45,660 bases of DNA from an uncultured Alphaproteobacteria bacterium. Lineage in GTDB: Bacteria; Pseudomonadota; Alphaproteobacteria; HIMB59; GCA-002718135. Below the pieces are notes generated by a model. It did not search any database. It was not told where the DNA came from and saw nothing but the letters and a program-made list of their open reading frames with translations. Below are positions 1 to 8,989 of this stretch, piece by piece. Both the position numbers and the translations under genes were made by a program. The stretch spans positions 1 through 45,660 of the forward strand of contig CACMKW010000009.1 in assembly GCA_902614395.1 (NCBI GenBank), given 5' to 3'. Positions within the stretch are counted from its first letter, which is position 1. The number at the start of each line of letters is the position of its first letter.

Positions 1-59
1 ACCCACCAGAAAAAGGAATGGTTGGTTTTGAAAAACCAAAATTAAAAATAGCAAATTAA
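1..59 (+). CDS. 3' end of an unidentified upstream gene (partial)
   Basis: The frame that starts at base 3 stays open from the window edge to a TAA at 57-59 and reads PPEKGMVGFEKPKLKIAN. The next gene starts 4 nt later on the same strand, which suggests one transcript. Only 18 residues are visible, so no family can be named. The other two plus-strand frames close within the first 45 bases, so this is the likeliest coding frame. Confidence 0.45.
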   Translation, partial: PPEKGMVGFEKPKLKIAN

Positions 60-63
60 CTTT

Positions 64-1089
64 GTGACTAATAGAATTGTAAGATTTGCAAAGTTTGGTG
101 GACCTGAAGTTCTTTCTATAAAGGATGAACCCTTAAAATCACCTGGCAAAGGTGATGTAAGAATTAAAGTAAAAGCAATTGGATTAAATCAAGCTGAAGT
201 AATGTTGAGGGAGGGTAGATATGTTGGTAAACCTGATCTTCCATCTAGAATTGGTATTGAAGCATCAGGTATTATTGATGAAGTAGGAGAGGGTGTATCA
301 AAATATAAACAAGGAGATGAAGTTTGTGCTATTCCTTTTTTATCTTGGAATAATAATGATTTTTGGACAAATGATTCTATCAATAAATATGGAACTTATG
401 GCGATACTGCTATTATTCCAGAATGGACAATTACAAGAAAAATTGATCATCAGTCTTTTGAAGAAGCTGCGGCTGCATGGTGCCAATACTTAACAGCCTG
501 GGGAGGGTTAGTTTATAATTCTGATATAGAAAGTAGGAAATGTTGTCTAATAACTGGAGCATCGAGTAGTGCTGCAATAGGAGCAATGCAAATAGCAAAA
601 GTATTTGGATTAAAAACTATTGGTGTTAGTCGCACTTTAAAAAAGGAAGAAAAACTAAAAGAAATTGGTTATGATGAAGTATTATCATTGACTGATGAAA
701 ATTTTGAAAAAAATATTTTAGATGTAACAGATGGAATAGGATTTGATTTATCATATGATTGTGTAGGTGGTTCACATTTTTACAAATTAGTTAATACAGT
801 AAAAGCAAGAGGTTTAATTGTTAATTATGGAAATCTTGATTTAGATTTTTCTAAAATTTATACCTTACCTCTATTAAGTAAAAGAGTTCATATAAAATTT
901 CATAGTATTTTTGACACAATGAGATTTGAAAAACAAAGAATTGAAGGTGTTGACTGGATTAATTCGCATATGCAAAATAAAAAACTAAAACCAATTATTT
1001 CAAAAGTATTTAATTTAGATCAAATTATTGATGCACATAAATATATTGGAGAAGGTAATCAATTAGGTAAAACAATAGTTACGACATAA
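64..1089 (+). CDS. MDR-family zinc-type alcohol dehydrogenase / quinone oxidoreductase-like protein
   Basis: This 341-aa protein has the medium-chain dehydrogenase/reductase layout. The N-terminal GroES-like domain carries VRIKVKAIGLNQAEVMLREG and RIGIEASGIIDEVGEGV. The nucleotide-binding Rossmann region begins at CCLITGASSSAAIGAMQIAK. I see no cysteine cluster for a structural zinc, which favours the zinc-independent quinone-oxidoreductase branch acting with NAD(P)H. The start is GTG at 64, 4 nt after the upstream stop. A DUF1028 gene follows after 16 nt. A relative of the same superfamily lies at 16664-17662. The substrate is unknown; the family call is firm. Confidence 0.85.
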   Translation: MTNRIVRFAKFGGPEVLSIKDEPLKSPGKGDVRIKVKAIGLNQAEVMLREGRYVGKPDLPSRIGIEASGIIDEVGEGVSKYKQGDEVCAIPFLSWNNNDFWTNDSINKYGTYGDTAIIPEWTITRKIDHQSFEEAAAAWCQYLTAWGGLVYNSDIESRKCCLITGASSSAAIGAMQIAKVFGLKTIGVSRTLKKEEKLKEIGYDEVLSLTDENFEKNILDVTDGIGFDLSYDCVGGSHFYKLVNTVKARGLIVNYGNLDLDFSKIYTLPLLSKRVHIKFHSIFDTMRFEKQRIEGVDWINSHMQNKKLKPIISKVFNLDQIIDAHKYIGEGNQLGKTIVTT

Positions 1090-1105
1090 ACTATTATAAA
1101 TTTAA

Positions 1106-1846
1106 ATGACATTATCTATTGTAGCAAGAGATACAAAAACTGGCGATTTTGGGGTTTGTGGATATACAGATATTGCTGGGTATGGGAGTCTTGTTCCTCA
1201 TGTAAGTTTAAAATGTGCAGTTGCAACTCAAGCTTATGTTAATGTTGATAATGGAATTGAGATGCTTGAATTAGTAGATAAGAAATATAGCATAAAAAAA
1301 TCGGGAGAAAAAATTATTGGTAAAGATAAAAATAAGGATATGAGGCAGATGATTGCAATTGGTATTAATAATTCAAAATTTGTATGGACTGGAAAAAATA
1401 CTTTGGATTATAAATCTTCTATTGTTGGTAATGACTATGTTGTAGCTGGTAATTGTCTATCTTCTATTAATGTTTTAAAAAAAACAGCATTATATTTTGA
1501 AAATAATAGATCAATAGATTTTCCATTGAGACTTATTAATTCAATTATTGCTGGTGATAAAGCTGGTGGACACACAAAAAAAATTTCATATTATTCTCAA
1601 AAATTAAAAAAAAATATTTCAAAATATACAAAATCTGTTTTTGGTAATTCTTGGTCTTCAGCTCTAATTATTGCATCCAATAAACCTAAAATTTGGCATA
1701 ATTTACGAGTTGATGCACATTCTGAACCACTTAAAGAGTTAAAAAAAATTCTTTATTCAACTATTAGTTCTGCTGAAAAGTTAAATAAATTTTATAATGG
1801 AGCTATTGAAGTAAAACCTAGTTATTGGAGAAAGATAATTAAATAA
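1106..1846 (+). CDS. DUF1028 family protein (Ntn-hydrolase-like)
   Basis: The start TLSIVARDTKTGDFGVCGYT, followed by SLKCAVATQAYVNVDNGIEM and the glycine-rich segment AGDKAGGHTKKISYYSQ, is the standard DUF1028 pattern. The second residue is Thr, as expected if Met removal exposes an N-terminal nucleophile. The biochemical role of DUF1028 is not established; related genes often sit with peptidases and amidohydrolases. Here it precedes a convergent membrane dipeptidase, overlapping it by 8 bp, in a region rich in amide and peptide hydrolases. A role in peptide or amide breakdown is an inference from that context. Confidence 0.85.
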   Translation: MTLSIVARDTKTGDFGVCGYTDIAGYGSLVPHVSLKCAVATQAYVNVDNGIEMLELVDKKYSIKKSGEKIIGKDKNKDMRQMIAIGINNSKFVWTGKNTLDYKSSIVGNDYVVAGNCLSSINVLKKTALYFENNRSIDFPLRLINSIIAGDKAGGHTKKISYYSQKLKKNISKYTKSVFGNSWSSALIIASNKPKIWHNLRVDAHSEPLKELKKILYSTISSAEKLNKFYNGAIEVKPSYWRKIIK

Positions 1847-2888
1847 GATTTTTTTGTAAAAAATTATTCCAATTTTTATAAAATATTTTTTCAGTTAAAG
1901 TATTTGAATAACCTTTTCCAATAAAATATTTGTATAAATTTTCAATTTTTGAAAGATCTGATATTTCATTAGGTACAACTGCACCATCATAATCAGATCC
2001 AATTGCTACGTGATCTTCACCTAAAAACTTAAGTAAATGATCACAATGTTCAACTATTGCATCTAAAGATGTTTCTGGAATCATTCTACCATCTCTTCTT
2101 AAAAATGCTGTTGCAAAATTAATCCCAACAATTCCTTGGCTATTTTTTATAGTAGTTAACTGTTCATCAGTTAAATTTCTTGAGTGATTTGTTATAAAAT
2201 GAGCATTGGAATGAGTTGCCATTAGAGGCTGTTTACTAATTTTTGCTACATCATAGAATCCTTTTTGATTTAAATGAGATAAATCAATTAAAATATGTTT
2301 TTCGTCACATATTTTTACTAAATCTTTACCTAAATCAGTAAGGCCCTCACCTCTATCTGGACTACTTGGATAACTAAATGGCACACCATTTGCAAAGATA
2401 TTATTTCTACTCCATACCAAACCAATTGATCTCAATCCTTTGTTATAAAGTTCGTATAAATTTTTAAAATCTTTATCTATAGCTTCAGCGCCTTCAATAT
2501 GTAAAATAATTGCTATGTTATTATCAAGTATACATTCATTAATTTCTTTTCCAGAAGTGCATAATTTTATTTTATTATTAGACTGTAAAATTATATTATT
2601 TAAAATAGAAATCATTTCATTTGTTGCATTTTTTGCATAAGTTTGATCAATTTTATTTGGTAAAGGAAAATCATATGTTTCATTGATCATTCTTTTAAAA
2701 AAATCATCATCTGGCTCTTCATTTGGAACGAATATTGCAAAAAAACCACCGCAAAAGTTAGATTTTAAAATTTTTGGAAAATCTATGTGACAAAAATCAT
2801 TACCATTGAAAAATTCTTTAGCTGAGTCTTTATTTTTTTCAAAATAAAATTTCAGTAAAACATCATTATGTCCGTCAAAGTATTTCAT
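1839..2888 (-). CDS. Membrane dipeptidase (peptidase family M19)
   Basis: This 349-aa protein is a zinc dipeptidase of the renal-dipeptidase type, which cleaves dipeptides, including those with a D-residue. The metal ligands are visible as the HxD of FDGHNDVLL (His7, Asp9), the Glu of ILHIEGAEAI, the histidines in DLSHLNQKGF and MATHSNAHF, and the Asp of GSDYDGAV. Its start overlaps the end of the FAD oxidoreductase gene by 14 bp, so the two are probably co-transcribed and translationally coupled. It has no signal peptide and is therefore likely cytoplasmic. M19 next to a DAO-type oxidase fits processing of D-amino-acid peptides or unusual dipeptides (inference). Confidence 0.9.
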   Translation of the reverse strand: MKYFDGHNDVLLKFYFEKNKDSAKEFFNGNDFCHIDFPKILKSNFCGGFFAIFVPNEEPDDDFFKRMINETYDFPLPNKIDQTYAKNATNEMISILNNIILQSNNKIKLCTSGKEINECILDNNIAIILHIEGAEAIDKDFKNLYELYNKGLRSIGLVWSRNNIFANGVPFSYPSSPDRGEGLTDLGKDLVKICDEKHILIDLSHLNQKGFYDVAKISKQPLMATHSNAHFITNHSRNLTDEQLTTIKNSQGIVGINFATAFLRRDGRMIPETSLDAIVEHCDHLLKFLGEDHVAIGSDYDGAVVPNEISDLSKIENLYKYFIGKGYSNTLTEKIFYKNWNNFLQKNLI

Positions 2889-3978
2889 TTCTTATTCGTT
2901 TTATACTAATATTATTAAGTGTTGAATTATCAATTAAAAAATCATTTTTTTTATTTAAAATAATATTAGCCGATATTTCTGCTAGTGCTGGAGATGTTTG
3001 TATTCCATAACCACCTTGTGCAACAAGCCAAAAAAATTTTTTATTTGAATTTTCATATCCTATAACAGGTGATTTATCTTTAACAAAAGTTCTTAATCCT
3101 GACCATTTGTTATCAATATGATTAAACTTAAATTTAGTTGCTTTTTGTATACGATCTATACCTATAGCTATATCTAAATCATCAGGATGACAATCATGAG
3201 GGTAACTAGGTGTTTCATCAGCTGGTGAAGCATAAATTTGATCATTTTGATCTTTAAAATAAAATTTCTCTTCTATGTCAGCTACTAGAGGACAGTTGTT
3301 ATCTATTTTTATATTTTGTGGTTTAAAAACAAATACTGTTCTTATTTTAGGAACTACATTAACTGGTTTGATTTTAAATAACTTTGCAACTTCATCTGCC
3401 CAAGCACCAGAAGCATTTACAATAATATCAGATGATATTTCGTTATTTAATATCCATTTATTATTTTTATATTCAACTAGATTAATATTAAAGTCAGTTA
3501 ATATTAATCCATCATTTTTATTATATTGTTTCCTATAATATTCATATAAATTATTAACATCAATCTCAGATGCATTAATGTCAATAACAGAATTGTTAAC
3601 ATAATCTTCATTTAAGCAATTAGCTAATTTAATTGTTTCATTTTTGCTGAATAATTCTAATTTTACTTTGTGTTTATGTTCATTATAAAAATCTTCTACA
3701 ATAGTTTTTTGTTTATTGTTTCCAATAAACATTACGCCTTTTTTCTTTAAAAAAAGATTAAAATTGTCGTAAAAAAATTTTTTTGAAATTTTTGTTAATT
3801 CTATAATTGCATTATTGCCATAACTCTCAATAAAAAAAGCAAATGATCTTCCGGTTGAATGATAACTTAGTTGTTTTTCCTTTTCAATTATTGCTACTTT
3901 TCTTTCTTTGCTTAATATGGAACCAAGTGAAATACCAGCTATTCCAGAACCAATAATTATTATATCGTAGTGTTTCAT
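2875..3978 (-). CDS. FAD-dependent oxidoreductase of the DAO (D-amino acid oxidase/dehydrogenase) family
   Basis: The N-terminus MKHYDIIIIGSGIAGISLGS is a dinucleotide-binding GxGxxG fold, followed by EKEKQLSYHSTGRSFAFF. A second FAD-contacting segment lies near the C-terminus, GGYGIQTSPALAEISANIIL. At 367 aa it is a complete DAO-fold protein that would oxidise an amine or amino acid, usually an N-methylated, glycine-like or D-amino acid substrate. The substrate cannot be read from sequence. It is first in a two-gene minus-strand unit with the M19 dipeptidase and divergent from the acetamidase gene, with a 45-bp gap that must hold both promoters. Confidence 0.85.
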   Translation of the reverse strand: MKHYDIIIIGSGIAGISLGSILSKERKVAIIEKEKQLSYHSTGRSFAFFIESYGNNAIIELTKISKKFFYDNFNLFLKKKGVMFIGNNKQKTIVEDFYNEHKHKVKLELFSKNETIKLANCLNEDYVNNSVIDINASEIDVNNLYEYYRKQYNKNDGLILTDFNINLVEYKNNKWILNNEISSDIIVNASGAWADEVAKLFKIKPVNVVPKIRTVFVFKPQNIKIDNNCPLVADIEEKFYFKDQNDQIYASPADETPSYPHDCHPDDLDIAIGIDRIQKATKFKFNHIDNKWSGLRTFVKDKSPVIGYENSNKKFFWLVAQGGYGIQTSPALAEISANIILNKKNDFLIDNSTLNNISIKRIRNEIL

Positions 3979-4023
3979 ATAATTTTATTTCAAATATAAT
4001 TAATTTATTCTATTAATATTATT

Positions 4024-4962
4024 ATGAAATTAGATATAAAGTCAATTCACTCAGAACACCATCATTATGGTTGGAATAATAAAAATGAACCAAAAGCAAT
4101 AATAAAAAATGATCAACTTATAGAATTAGAAACAATTGACTCATCAGGTGGTCAACTAAATAATTTATCAACTATTGAAGATATTAAAAATTTAGATTTT
4201 TCAAAAGTAAATCCTGTAACTGGACCTCTATATATTGAAAATTCGGAACCAGGAGATACTATAGAAATTTCAATTGAGAAATTTGAAACATCTGGATGGG
4301 GTTGGACTGCTAACATACCAGGCTTTGGTTTATTAAGTGATCAATTTGAAGAGCCCGCGATCAATATTTGGAAATATGATAAAAGTAATCCTGTTGATAG
4401 TTTATTTTCAAATTTTGCTTCAATACCATTGAAACCATTTGTTGGAACAATAGGTTTAGCCCCTAAAGAAGAGGGTGTATTAAGTGTTGTGCCACCAAGA
4501 AATTTTGGTGGTAATCTTGATATCAAAGAAGTGTATGAAGGTACAAAACTTTACTTACCTGTGCAAGTAAGTGGTGGTTTACTGTCTCTTGGAGACACGC
4601 ATGCTGCTCAAGGAGATGGTGAAGTTTGTGGAACAGCAATTGAAAGTCCTATGAAAGTCTTAATAAAAACTAAATTACACAAAAATAAAAAAATTGATTC
4701 ACCATTTTTAGAAACCAATCATACACCTTTACTAAAAAAAAATATTGGATCATTTATAACTACTGGAATTGGTGAAGATTTATATGTTGCCTCTAAAGAA
4801 GCTGTTTCACGAATGATAGATTATTTAACTAAAAATATAAAAATAAAAGATATAGATGCATATATGCTTTGTAGTGTAGCTGGTAATTTAAAAATAAGTG
4901 AAATAGTAGATGTCCCTAACTGGGTAGTCAGTTTTGAGATTTCTAAATCAATTTTTGATTGA
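4024..4962 (+). CDS. Acetamidase/formamidase family protein
   Basis: This 312-aa protein carries the FmdA/AmdA hallmark GDTHAAQGDGEVCGTAIESP, together with NPVTGPLYIENSEPGDTIEI and HHYGWNNKNEPK near the start. Family members hydrolyse short aliphatic amides such as formamide or acetamide, releasing ammonia and a carboxylic acid. They act in the cytoplasm as oligomers. The stop lies directly against the 3' end of the convergent M20 hydrolase (4962/4963), with no room for a separate terminator. Amide hydrolysis fits the nitrogen-salvage theme of this end of the window. Confidence 0.88.
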   Translation: MKLDIKSIHSEHHHYGWNNKNEPKAIIKNDQLIELETIDSSGGQLNNLSTIEDIKNLDFSKVNPVTGPLYIENSEPGDTIEISIEKFETSGWGWTANIPGFGLLSDQFEEPAINIWKYDKSNPVDSLFSNFASIPLKPFVGTIGLAPKEEGVLSVVPPRNFGGNLDIKEVYEGTKLYLPVQVSGGLLSLGDTHAAQGDGEVCGTAIESPMKVLIKTKLHKNKKIDSPFLETNHTPLLKKNIGSFITTGIGEDLYVASKEAVSRMIDYLTKNIKIKDIDAYMLCSVAGNLKISEIVDVPNWVVSFEISKSIFD

Positions 4963-6183
4963 TTATTCTTTTAGTAATTCTTTTGTAACATTATAAAGTA
5001 AATTTAATCCTTTTTTTATATCACTTTTTTTTGTATTTTCTTTACTATCATGACTTATTCCTTTTTCACTTGGCACAAAGATCATTGAAGTAGGGCATAT
5101 ATTTGCTAACATTTGAGCGTCATGGCCAGCACCACTAAATAATTCAAGATATGTATATTTCAGTTTTTTTGATTTATTTATTATTACTTTGTTAATTTTT
5201 TTATCAAATTTAACAGAAGGAAAATTAACTAATTTATCTATTTTATATTTTATATTGTTAGCAAAACACAATTCTTTTATTTTTTTATTTAAATTATTTT
5301 CAAATTGAACTAGTTTTTTATCATTTGGATTTCGTATATCTAAAGTAAATTCAATTTTATTAGCAATAACATTTACTTGATTAGGCTCAATATTTAATGA
5401 TCCTATTGTTATCATTTGCTGATTTCTATCACTTTTAAAAGAATTTATATAACTACTTACTTCTCCAAAAACTTTAATTGGATCCCTCCTATTAATCATA
5501 GGAGTAGTTCCTGCATGATTCGATTTTCCAAATAAGACAACTTTTAACCAAGTAATAGCCTGAACTCCTTTGACTATACCAATATTTTTTTTCTCGATAT
5601 CTAAAATTGGACCTTGCTCAATATGTAATTCTAAAAACATTCTAGGTTTAAAAAATAATTGTTTTTCTTTTCCTAAATATTTAATTTTTTTTAATGCATC
5701 CTTGATAGTTATATTATTATTATCTTTAATTTTATAAATTTTATTTATATTTTCTCTTTTAGTAAAGGACCAACTTCCCATCATATCTGGAGTAAACCTA
5801 ACTCCTTCTTCATTAGTGAATATTGCTATACCAATTGGCTTATTGGTTACATTCTTCTTAATTAATGCTTCTAATACTTCTAATGCACCAATTACACCTA
5901 ATGATCCATCAAATCTTCCTGCATTTCTAACAGTATCAATGTGTGAGCCAAGTAAAAGAGGTTTAGTATTTTTCTTAAAATTATAAAAACCAAATATATT
6001 ACCTATATTATCAATTTTGATTGTAAGATTAAGATTTTTCATCCATATAATTATCTTATCCCTAGCTATTTTATCATCTAGTGTAAGCGCAATTCTATTA
6101 ATATTTATTTTTTCAAAAGATTTATTTTTCAAATTATTAATATCTTCTAAGCGTTTAAAAAATCTTTTAAAATTTATAGCCAT
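4963..6183 (-). CDS. M20-family Zn-dependent amidohydrolase (N-carbamoyl-amino acid / allantoate amidohydrolase type)
   Basis: This 406-aa protein has the dimetal motifs of the hydantoinase/carbamoylase branch: GSHIDTVRNAGRFDGSLGV, FTNEEGVRF, ELHIEQGPIL and the late SGAGHDAQMLA followed by SEKGISHDSKE. Related enzymes include allantoate amidohydrolase, beta-ureidopropionase and N-carbamoyl-L-amino acid hydrolase, which release ammonia and CO2 from ureido compounds. The exact substrate is not decidable by eye. The separate lid/dimerisation domain is present (HAGTTPMINRRDP region), so the protein looks complete. Its upstream gap faces the plus-strand 94-aa gene. Confidence 0.87.
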   Translation of the reverse strand: MAINFKRFFKRLEDINNLKNKSFEKININRIALTLDDKIARDKIIIWMKNLNLTIKIDNIGNIFGFYNFKKNTKPLLLGSHIDTVRNAGRFDGSLGVIGALEVLEALIKKNVTNKPIGIAIFTNEEGVRFTPDMMGSWSFTKRENINKIYKIKDNNNITIKDALKKIKYLGKEKQLFFKPRMFLELHIEQGPILDIEKKNIGIVKGVQAITWLKVVLFGKSNHAGTTPMINRRDPIKVFGEVSSYINSFKSDRNQQMITIGSLNIEPNQVNVIANKIEFTLDIRNPNDKKLVQFENNLNKKIKELCFANNIKYKIDKLVNFPSVKFDKKINKVIINKSKKLKYTYLELFSGAGHDAQMLANICPTSMIFVPSEKGISHDSKENTKKSDIKKGLNLLYNVTKELLKE

Positions 6184-6296
6184 CTTTTCTTATAAACTTG
6201 TTAGTTATTGTATAATTATTATTTAATGGTAATTATTTTTATCAGGTTTAATTAAAGGAGCAATTAAATAAATTTTTAAGTTTAAAGGAGATAAAA

Positions 6297-6581
6297 ATGA
6301 CTGTGGCAAGAATAACAACTATTAATTTCAAATCTAAAGAAGATGCCGATGAATCTATTAAAGATTATTCAGAAAAAGCACCAAGTGAATTTCCAGAAGC
6401 ACATCAATTATTACAAATTCGTGCAAGTGATACAACTGTAATGGCGGTTTCTTTATATGCTGATAATGATGCAATGGAGCGAGCTTCAGCTGCTAGAGCT
6501 AAAAGAATGAGTAATAATGAAAAAACATTTGATGTTGTAGATACAAAGACTGGTGAAGTAACATTGAATCATAAAAATTAA
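6297..6581 (+). CDS. Small protein, probable dimeric alpha/beta-barrel (ABM-like) fold
   Basis: A 94-aa protein with a strong Shine-Dalgarno sequence (AAAGGAG, 7 nt before ATG). The pattern MTVARITTINFKSKEDADESI, then a short helix, a hydrophobic strand (TTVMAVSLYADNDAMERA) and a charged tail resembles the small ferredoxin-like dimeric alpha/beta-barrel proteins. I do not recognise a specific family, and no catalytic residue can be named. It resembles in size and style the small proteins at 13000 and in the 19.8-24.8 kb island. tRNA-Arg starts 7 nt after its stop, so the tRNA may be co-transcribed. Confidence 0.7.
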   Translation: MTVARITTINFKSKEDADESIKDYSEKAPSEFPEAHQLLQIRASDTTVMAVSLYADNDAMERASAARAKRMSNNEKTFDVVDTKTGEVTLNHKN

Positions 6582-6588
6582 ATTAGGA

Positions 6589-6665
6589 GTGCCCGTAGCT
6601 CAGTAGGATAGAGCATCAGATTCCTAATCTGGGGGCCGCATGTTCGAATCATGCCGGGCACGCCA
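6589..6665 (+). tRNA. tRNA-Arg (anticodon CCT)
   Basis: A full cloverleaf of 77 nt. The acceptor stem GTGCCCG (6589-6595) pairs with CGGGCAC (6655-6661). The D arm has GCTC/GAGC. The anticodon stem TCAGA/TCTGG flanks the loop TTCCTAA, with anticodon CCT at 6623-6625. The T stem GCATG/CATGC encloses TTCGAAT. The discriminator G is followed by an encoded CCA (6663-6665). It would read AGG codons. The downstream gene begins only 3 nt after CCA. Confidence 0.95.
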
Positions 6666-6668
6666 TAG

Positions 6669-7436
6669 ATGACATATAAATTTACAAATGCAATTGTTAG
6701 AAAACCAAATAAGAGTATTCATAATGCATTGAGTTCACAGTATTTACATCCAAGTTATGAAAAAATATTAGAGATACATAAAAATTATATAACTGCTATT
6801 AGAGAAGCAGGATTAAATACAATTTTATTAGATAGCTTAGAAAAATATCCGGACAGTATTTTTGTTGAAGATCCCGCTCTTATCTTCAAAAATAATATTA
6901 TTATATTAAATCCAAGTGAATTTACACGAAAGGATGAGGCAATAATAATTAAAAAAGAAATAAGTAAATACTTTGAAAAAATTTTTGTTGTTGAAAAGGG
7001 TGCAATAGAAGGTGGAGATATATTAAATATTAATAATCATTTTATTATAGGTTTATCAAATAGAACTGATAAATTAGGGGCAGAAAATTTATCTAATATA
7101 CTTATCTCACTTGGTGCTACTGTGGAAGTATGTCAAACACCAAAAGATATTCTTCATTTTAAGTCTGAATGCAGTTTATTGGATGATGATATAATTTTAG
7201 TAAGTAATAGAATGTCTAAATTAGATTATTTAAAAAAAAATTATAATTTAATTGAATTACCTTTAGGTGAAGAAAATGCAGCTAACTGTATTAGAATTAA
7301 TAATAAATTATTAATTCCAGATGGTTTTAATAAAACTGAGGAAATTTTATCTAAAAATTTTAATATCATTAAAATTAATATTGATGAAATATCAATGGTT
7401 GATGCGGGTTTAAGCTGTATGAGTCTTAGATGGTAA
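6669..7436 (+). CDS. ddaH: Dimethylarginine dimethylaminohydrolase (DDAH)
   Basis: The enzyme hydrolyses N-omega-methylated arginines to citrulline and methylamines. The amidinotransferase-fold triad is visible: Glu114 in AIEGGDIL, His163 in ILHFKSECSLLDDD, and Cys250 in VDAGLSCMSLRW at the C-terminus, as in bacterial DDAH. FVEDPALIF and the RT loop of IGLSNRTDKLG are also typical, and 255 aa is full length. The start ATG lies 3 nt after the tRNA CCA end. The N-terminus MTYKFTNAIVRKP matches the family, so this start is credible despite the absence of any Shine-Dalgarno site. Its 3' end overlaps the yczE-like gene by 7 bp. Confidence 0.9.
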   Translation: MTYKFTNAIVRKPNKSIHNALSSQYLHPSYEKILEIHKNYITAIREAGLNTILLDSLEKYPDSIFVEDPALIFKNNIIILNPSEFTRKDEAIIIKKEISKYFEKIFVVEKGAIEGGDILNINNHFIIGLSNRTDKLGAENLSNILISLGATVEVCQTPKDILHFKSECSLLDDDIILVSNRMSKLDYLKKNYNLIELPLGEENAANCIRINNKLLIPDGFNKTEEILSKNFNIIKINIDEISMVDAGLSCMSLRW

Positions 7437-8101
7437 AAAACTTTATATACATATTAAAACTTAAAAAAATCCCCAAATTATACTGGAGCTCTCCTTATGA
7501 ATATAATCTTAAACCAAAAAAAATAACAATTTTTTATTTGATTTTTGGACTTATACTCTTCGGCTTTGGTGAAGCGTTATTAATCACTGCAAATTTGGGA
7601 GTTTCACCTTGGTTTGTGTTACATCAGGGATTAGCATTTAAAACTGGTTACACAATAGGTATTACAACATTTTTTGTAAGTATTGCAGTATTATTGATTT
7701 GGTTTCCACTAAAACAAAAACCGGGCATTGGAACAATATTAAATGCTATTTTAATTTCTGTGATTTTGGATCTTTCACTAATCTATCTTCCTTATCAAAA
7801 GGATTTCATATTTCAATTTTTACAGGTATTAATTGGTATTTTAATAATAGGTATTGGAAGTGGTTTTTATTTAGCTGCAAATTTAGGACCTGGTCCAAGA
7901 GATGGACTGATGACTGGCTTAAATAAACAAACTAATTTTTCAATTTCATTTATTAGAACATTACTTGAACTATCTGCAGTGGGTATAGGATTTTTTTTAG
8001 GTGGAAAAGTTGGAATAGGAACGCTGATATACGCAATAGGAATAGGTTTTTCAGTATCTTTAGGTTTATTTTTTGTTGGTAAAATTTATAGGAAAAATTA
8101 A
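7430..8101 (+). CDS. YczE/YitT-type integral membrane protein
   Basis: This 223-aa protein has about five hydrophobic segments and two internally related motifs, LITANLGVSPWFVLHQGLA and LAANLGPGPRDGLMTGL, which are typical of the YczE/YyaS membrane family. PGIGTILNAILISVILD is also characteristic. Its function is not established; members sit in the cytoplasmic membrane and may transport or regulate. It overlaps ddaH by 7 bp, so both are probably expressed from the tRNA-linked transcript. The urease operon begins 93 nt downstream. Confidence 0.8.
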   Translation: MVKNFIYILKLKKIPKLYWSSPYEYNLKPKKITIFYLIFGLILFGFGEALLITANLGVSPWFVLHQGLAFKTGYTIGITTFFVSIAVLLIWFPLKQKPGIGTILNAILISVILDLSLIYLPYQKDFIFQFLQVLIGILIIGIGSGFYLAANLGPGPRDGLMTGLNKQTNFSISFIRTLLELSAVGIGFFLGGKVGIGTLIYAIGIGFSVSLGLFFVGKIYRKN

Positions 8102-8194
8102 ATTTAACTATTATTTATTAATAATTTTTAATCTTAAACCATTAAGTATTTTATTTTCATAAATTTTGTTTCGATTATACTTAATTTAACAATA

Positions 8195-8989
8195 ATGGAC
8201 AAACTACTGCAAAGATCAAATGGAAAAATAGATATAGAATTACTAGATAATGATTTTTCAAAATTTTTTCAAAGTGGTTGTTGTAAAATCTTAAATCCAA
8301 AAAATTATAATGAATTTAAAGAATTAGTTTTAATTAATACGGCAGGAGGCATTACTTGTAATGACAATATTGATATTAACGCTAATATCAATAATTCTAA
8401 AATAAGTATTTGTACACAAGCTGCAGAAAAAATTTATGCAGGAATTGGTGACCCTGCTAGAGTAGAAATAAATATCAATTTAAATAATTCTACTATGTAT
8501 TGGTTACCAAAAGAATTAATTTTATTTGATAATTCAAAATTAAGAAGAAATATCAATATTAATCTATCAGATAATTCTAATTTGATTTTTTGTGAAACAA
8601 CAATTTTTGGAAGAAAAGCAATGTCTGAAAAAATTAAAAATATTTCTTTTTCTGATCAATGGAAAATTTATTCAAATTCTTCCATAAAGCATTTTGAAGC
8701 AATTAATATTAAAGGATCAACGATTGATAATTTCAAAAACAATTACACTTTTTCTAATCAATCATCTTTATCAACAATTTTAATTTTTGGTGATATTGTT
8801 CATCAACTAGAATCTGTATTAAGAAAAGTAAAAAAAAACTTAGGAAATCACTTTTGTGAAATGACAAAATTTGATGATAAAATTATCATTAGATGTTTAG
8901 CAGATGATAATTATGATTTAAAAAAAACACTAAATTTTATTATGAAAAATGTAATAAATGATAAAATGCCAAAAAGTTGGGATCTATAA
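8195..8989 (+). CDS. ureD: Urease accessory protein UreD (UreH)
   Basis: This 264-aa protein is the scaffold that binds apo-urease and recruits UreF and UreG for nickel delivery. The family pattern is clear: a segment around LVLINTAGGITCNDNIDINA, then CTQAAEKIYAG, STMYWLPKELILFDNSKLRR and the C-terminal REVIRCLADDN-like stretch (IIIRCLADDNYDLKKTLNFI). It is first in ureDABCEFG, and its TAA is followed at once by the ureA ATG. A weak -10-like TATACT at 8176-8181 lies in the 93-nt gap before it, giving a very short leader if used. Confidence 0.9.
   Translation: MDKLLQRSNGKIDIELLDNDFSKFFQSGCCKILNPKNYNEFKELVLINTAGGITCNDNIDINANINNSKISICTQAAEKIYAGIGDPARVEININLNNSTMYWLPKELILFDNSKLRRNININLSDNSNLIFCETTIFGRKAMSEKIKNISFSDQWKIYSNSSIKHFEAINIKGSTIDNFKNNYTFSNQSSLSTILIFGDIVHQLESVLRKVKKNLGNHFCEMTKFDDKIIIRCLADDNYDLKKTLNFIMKNVINDKMPKSWDL

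Noticed and set aside
189..383. Short opposite-strand frames inside ureC, the MDR gene, the cyclase and other genes
   Set aside because: They overlap well-supported genes, have no ribosome sites, and their residue use looks like antisense reading of an AT-rich gene.
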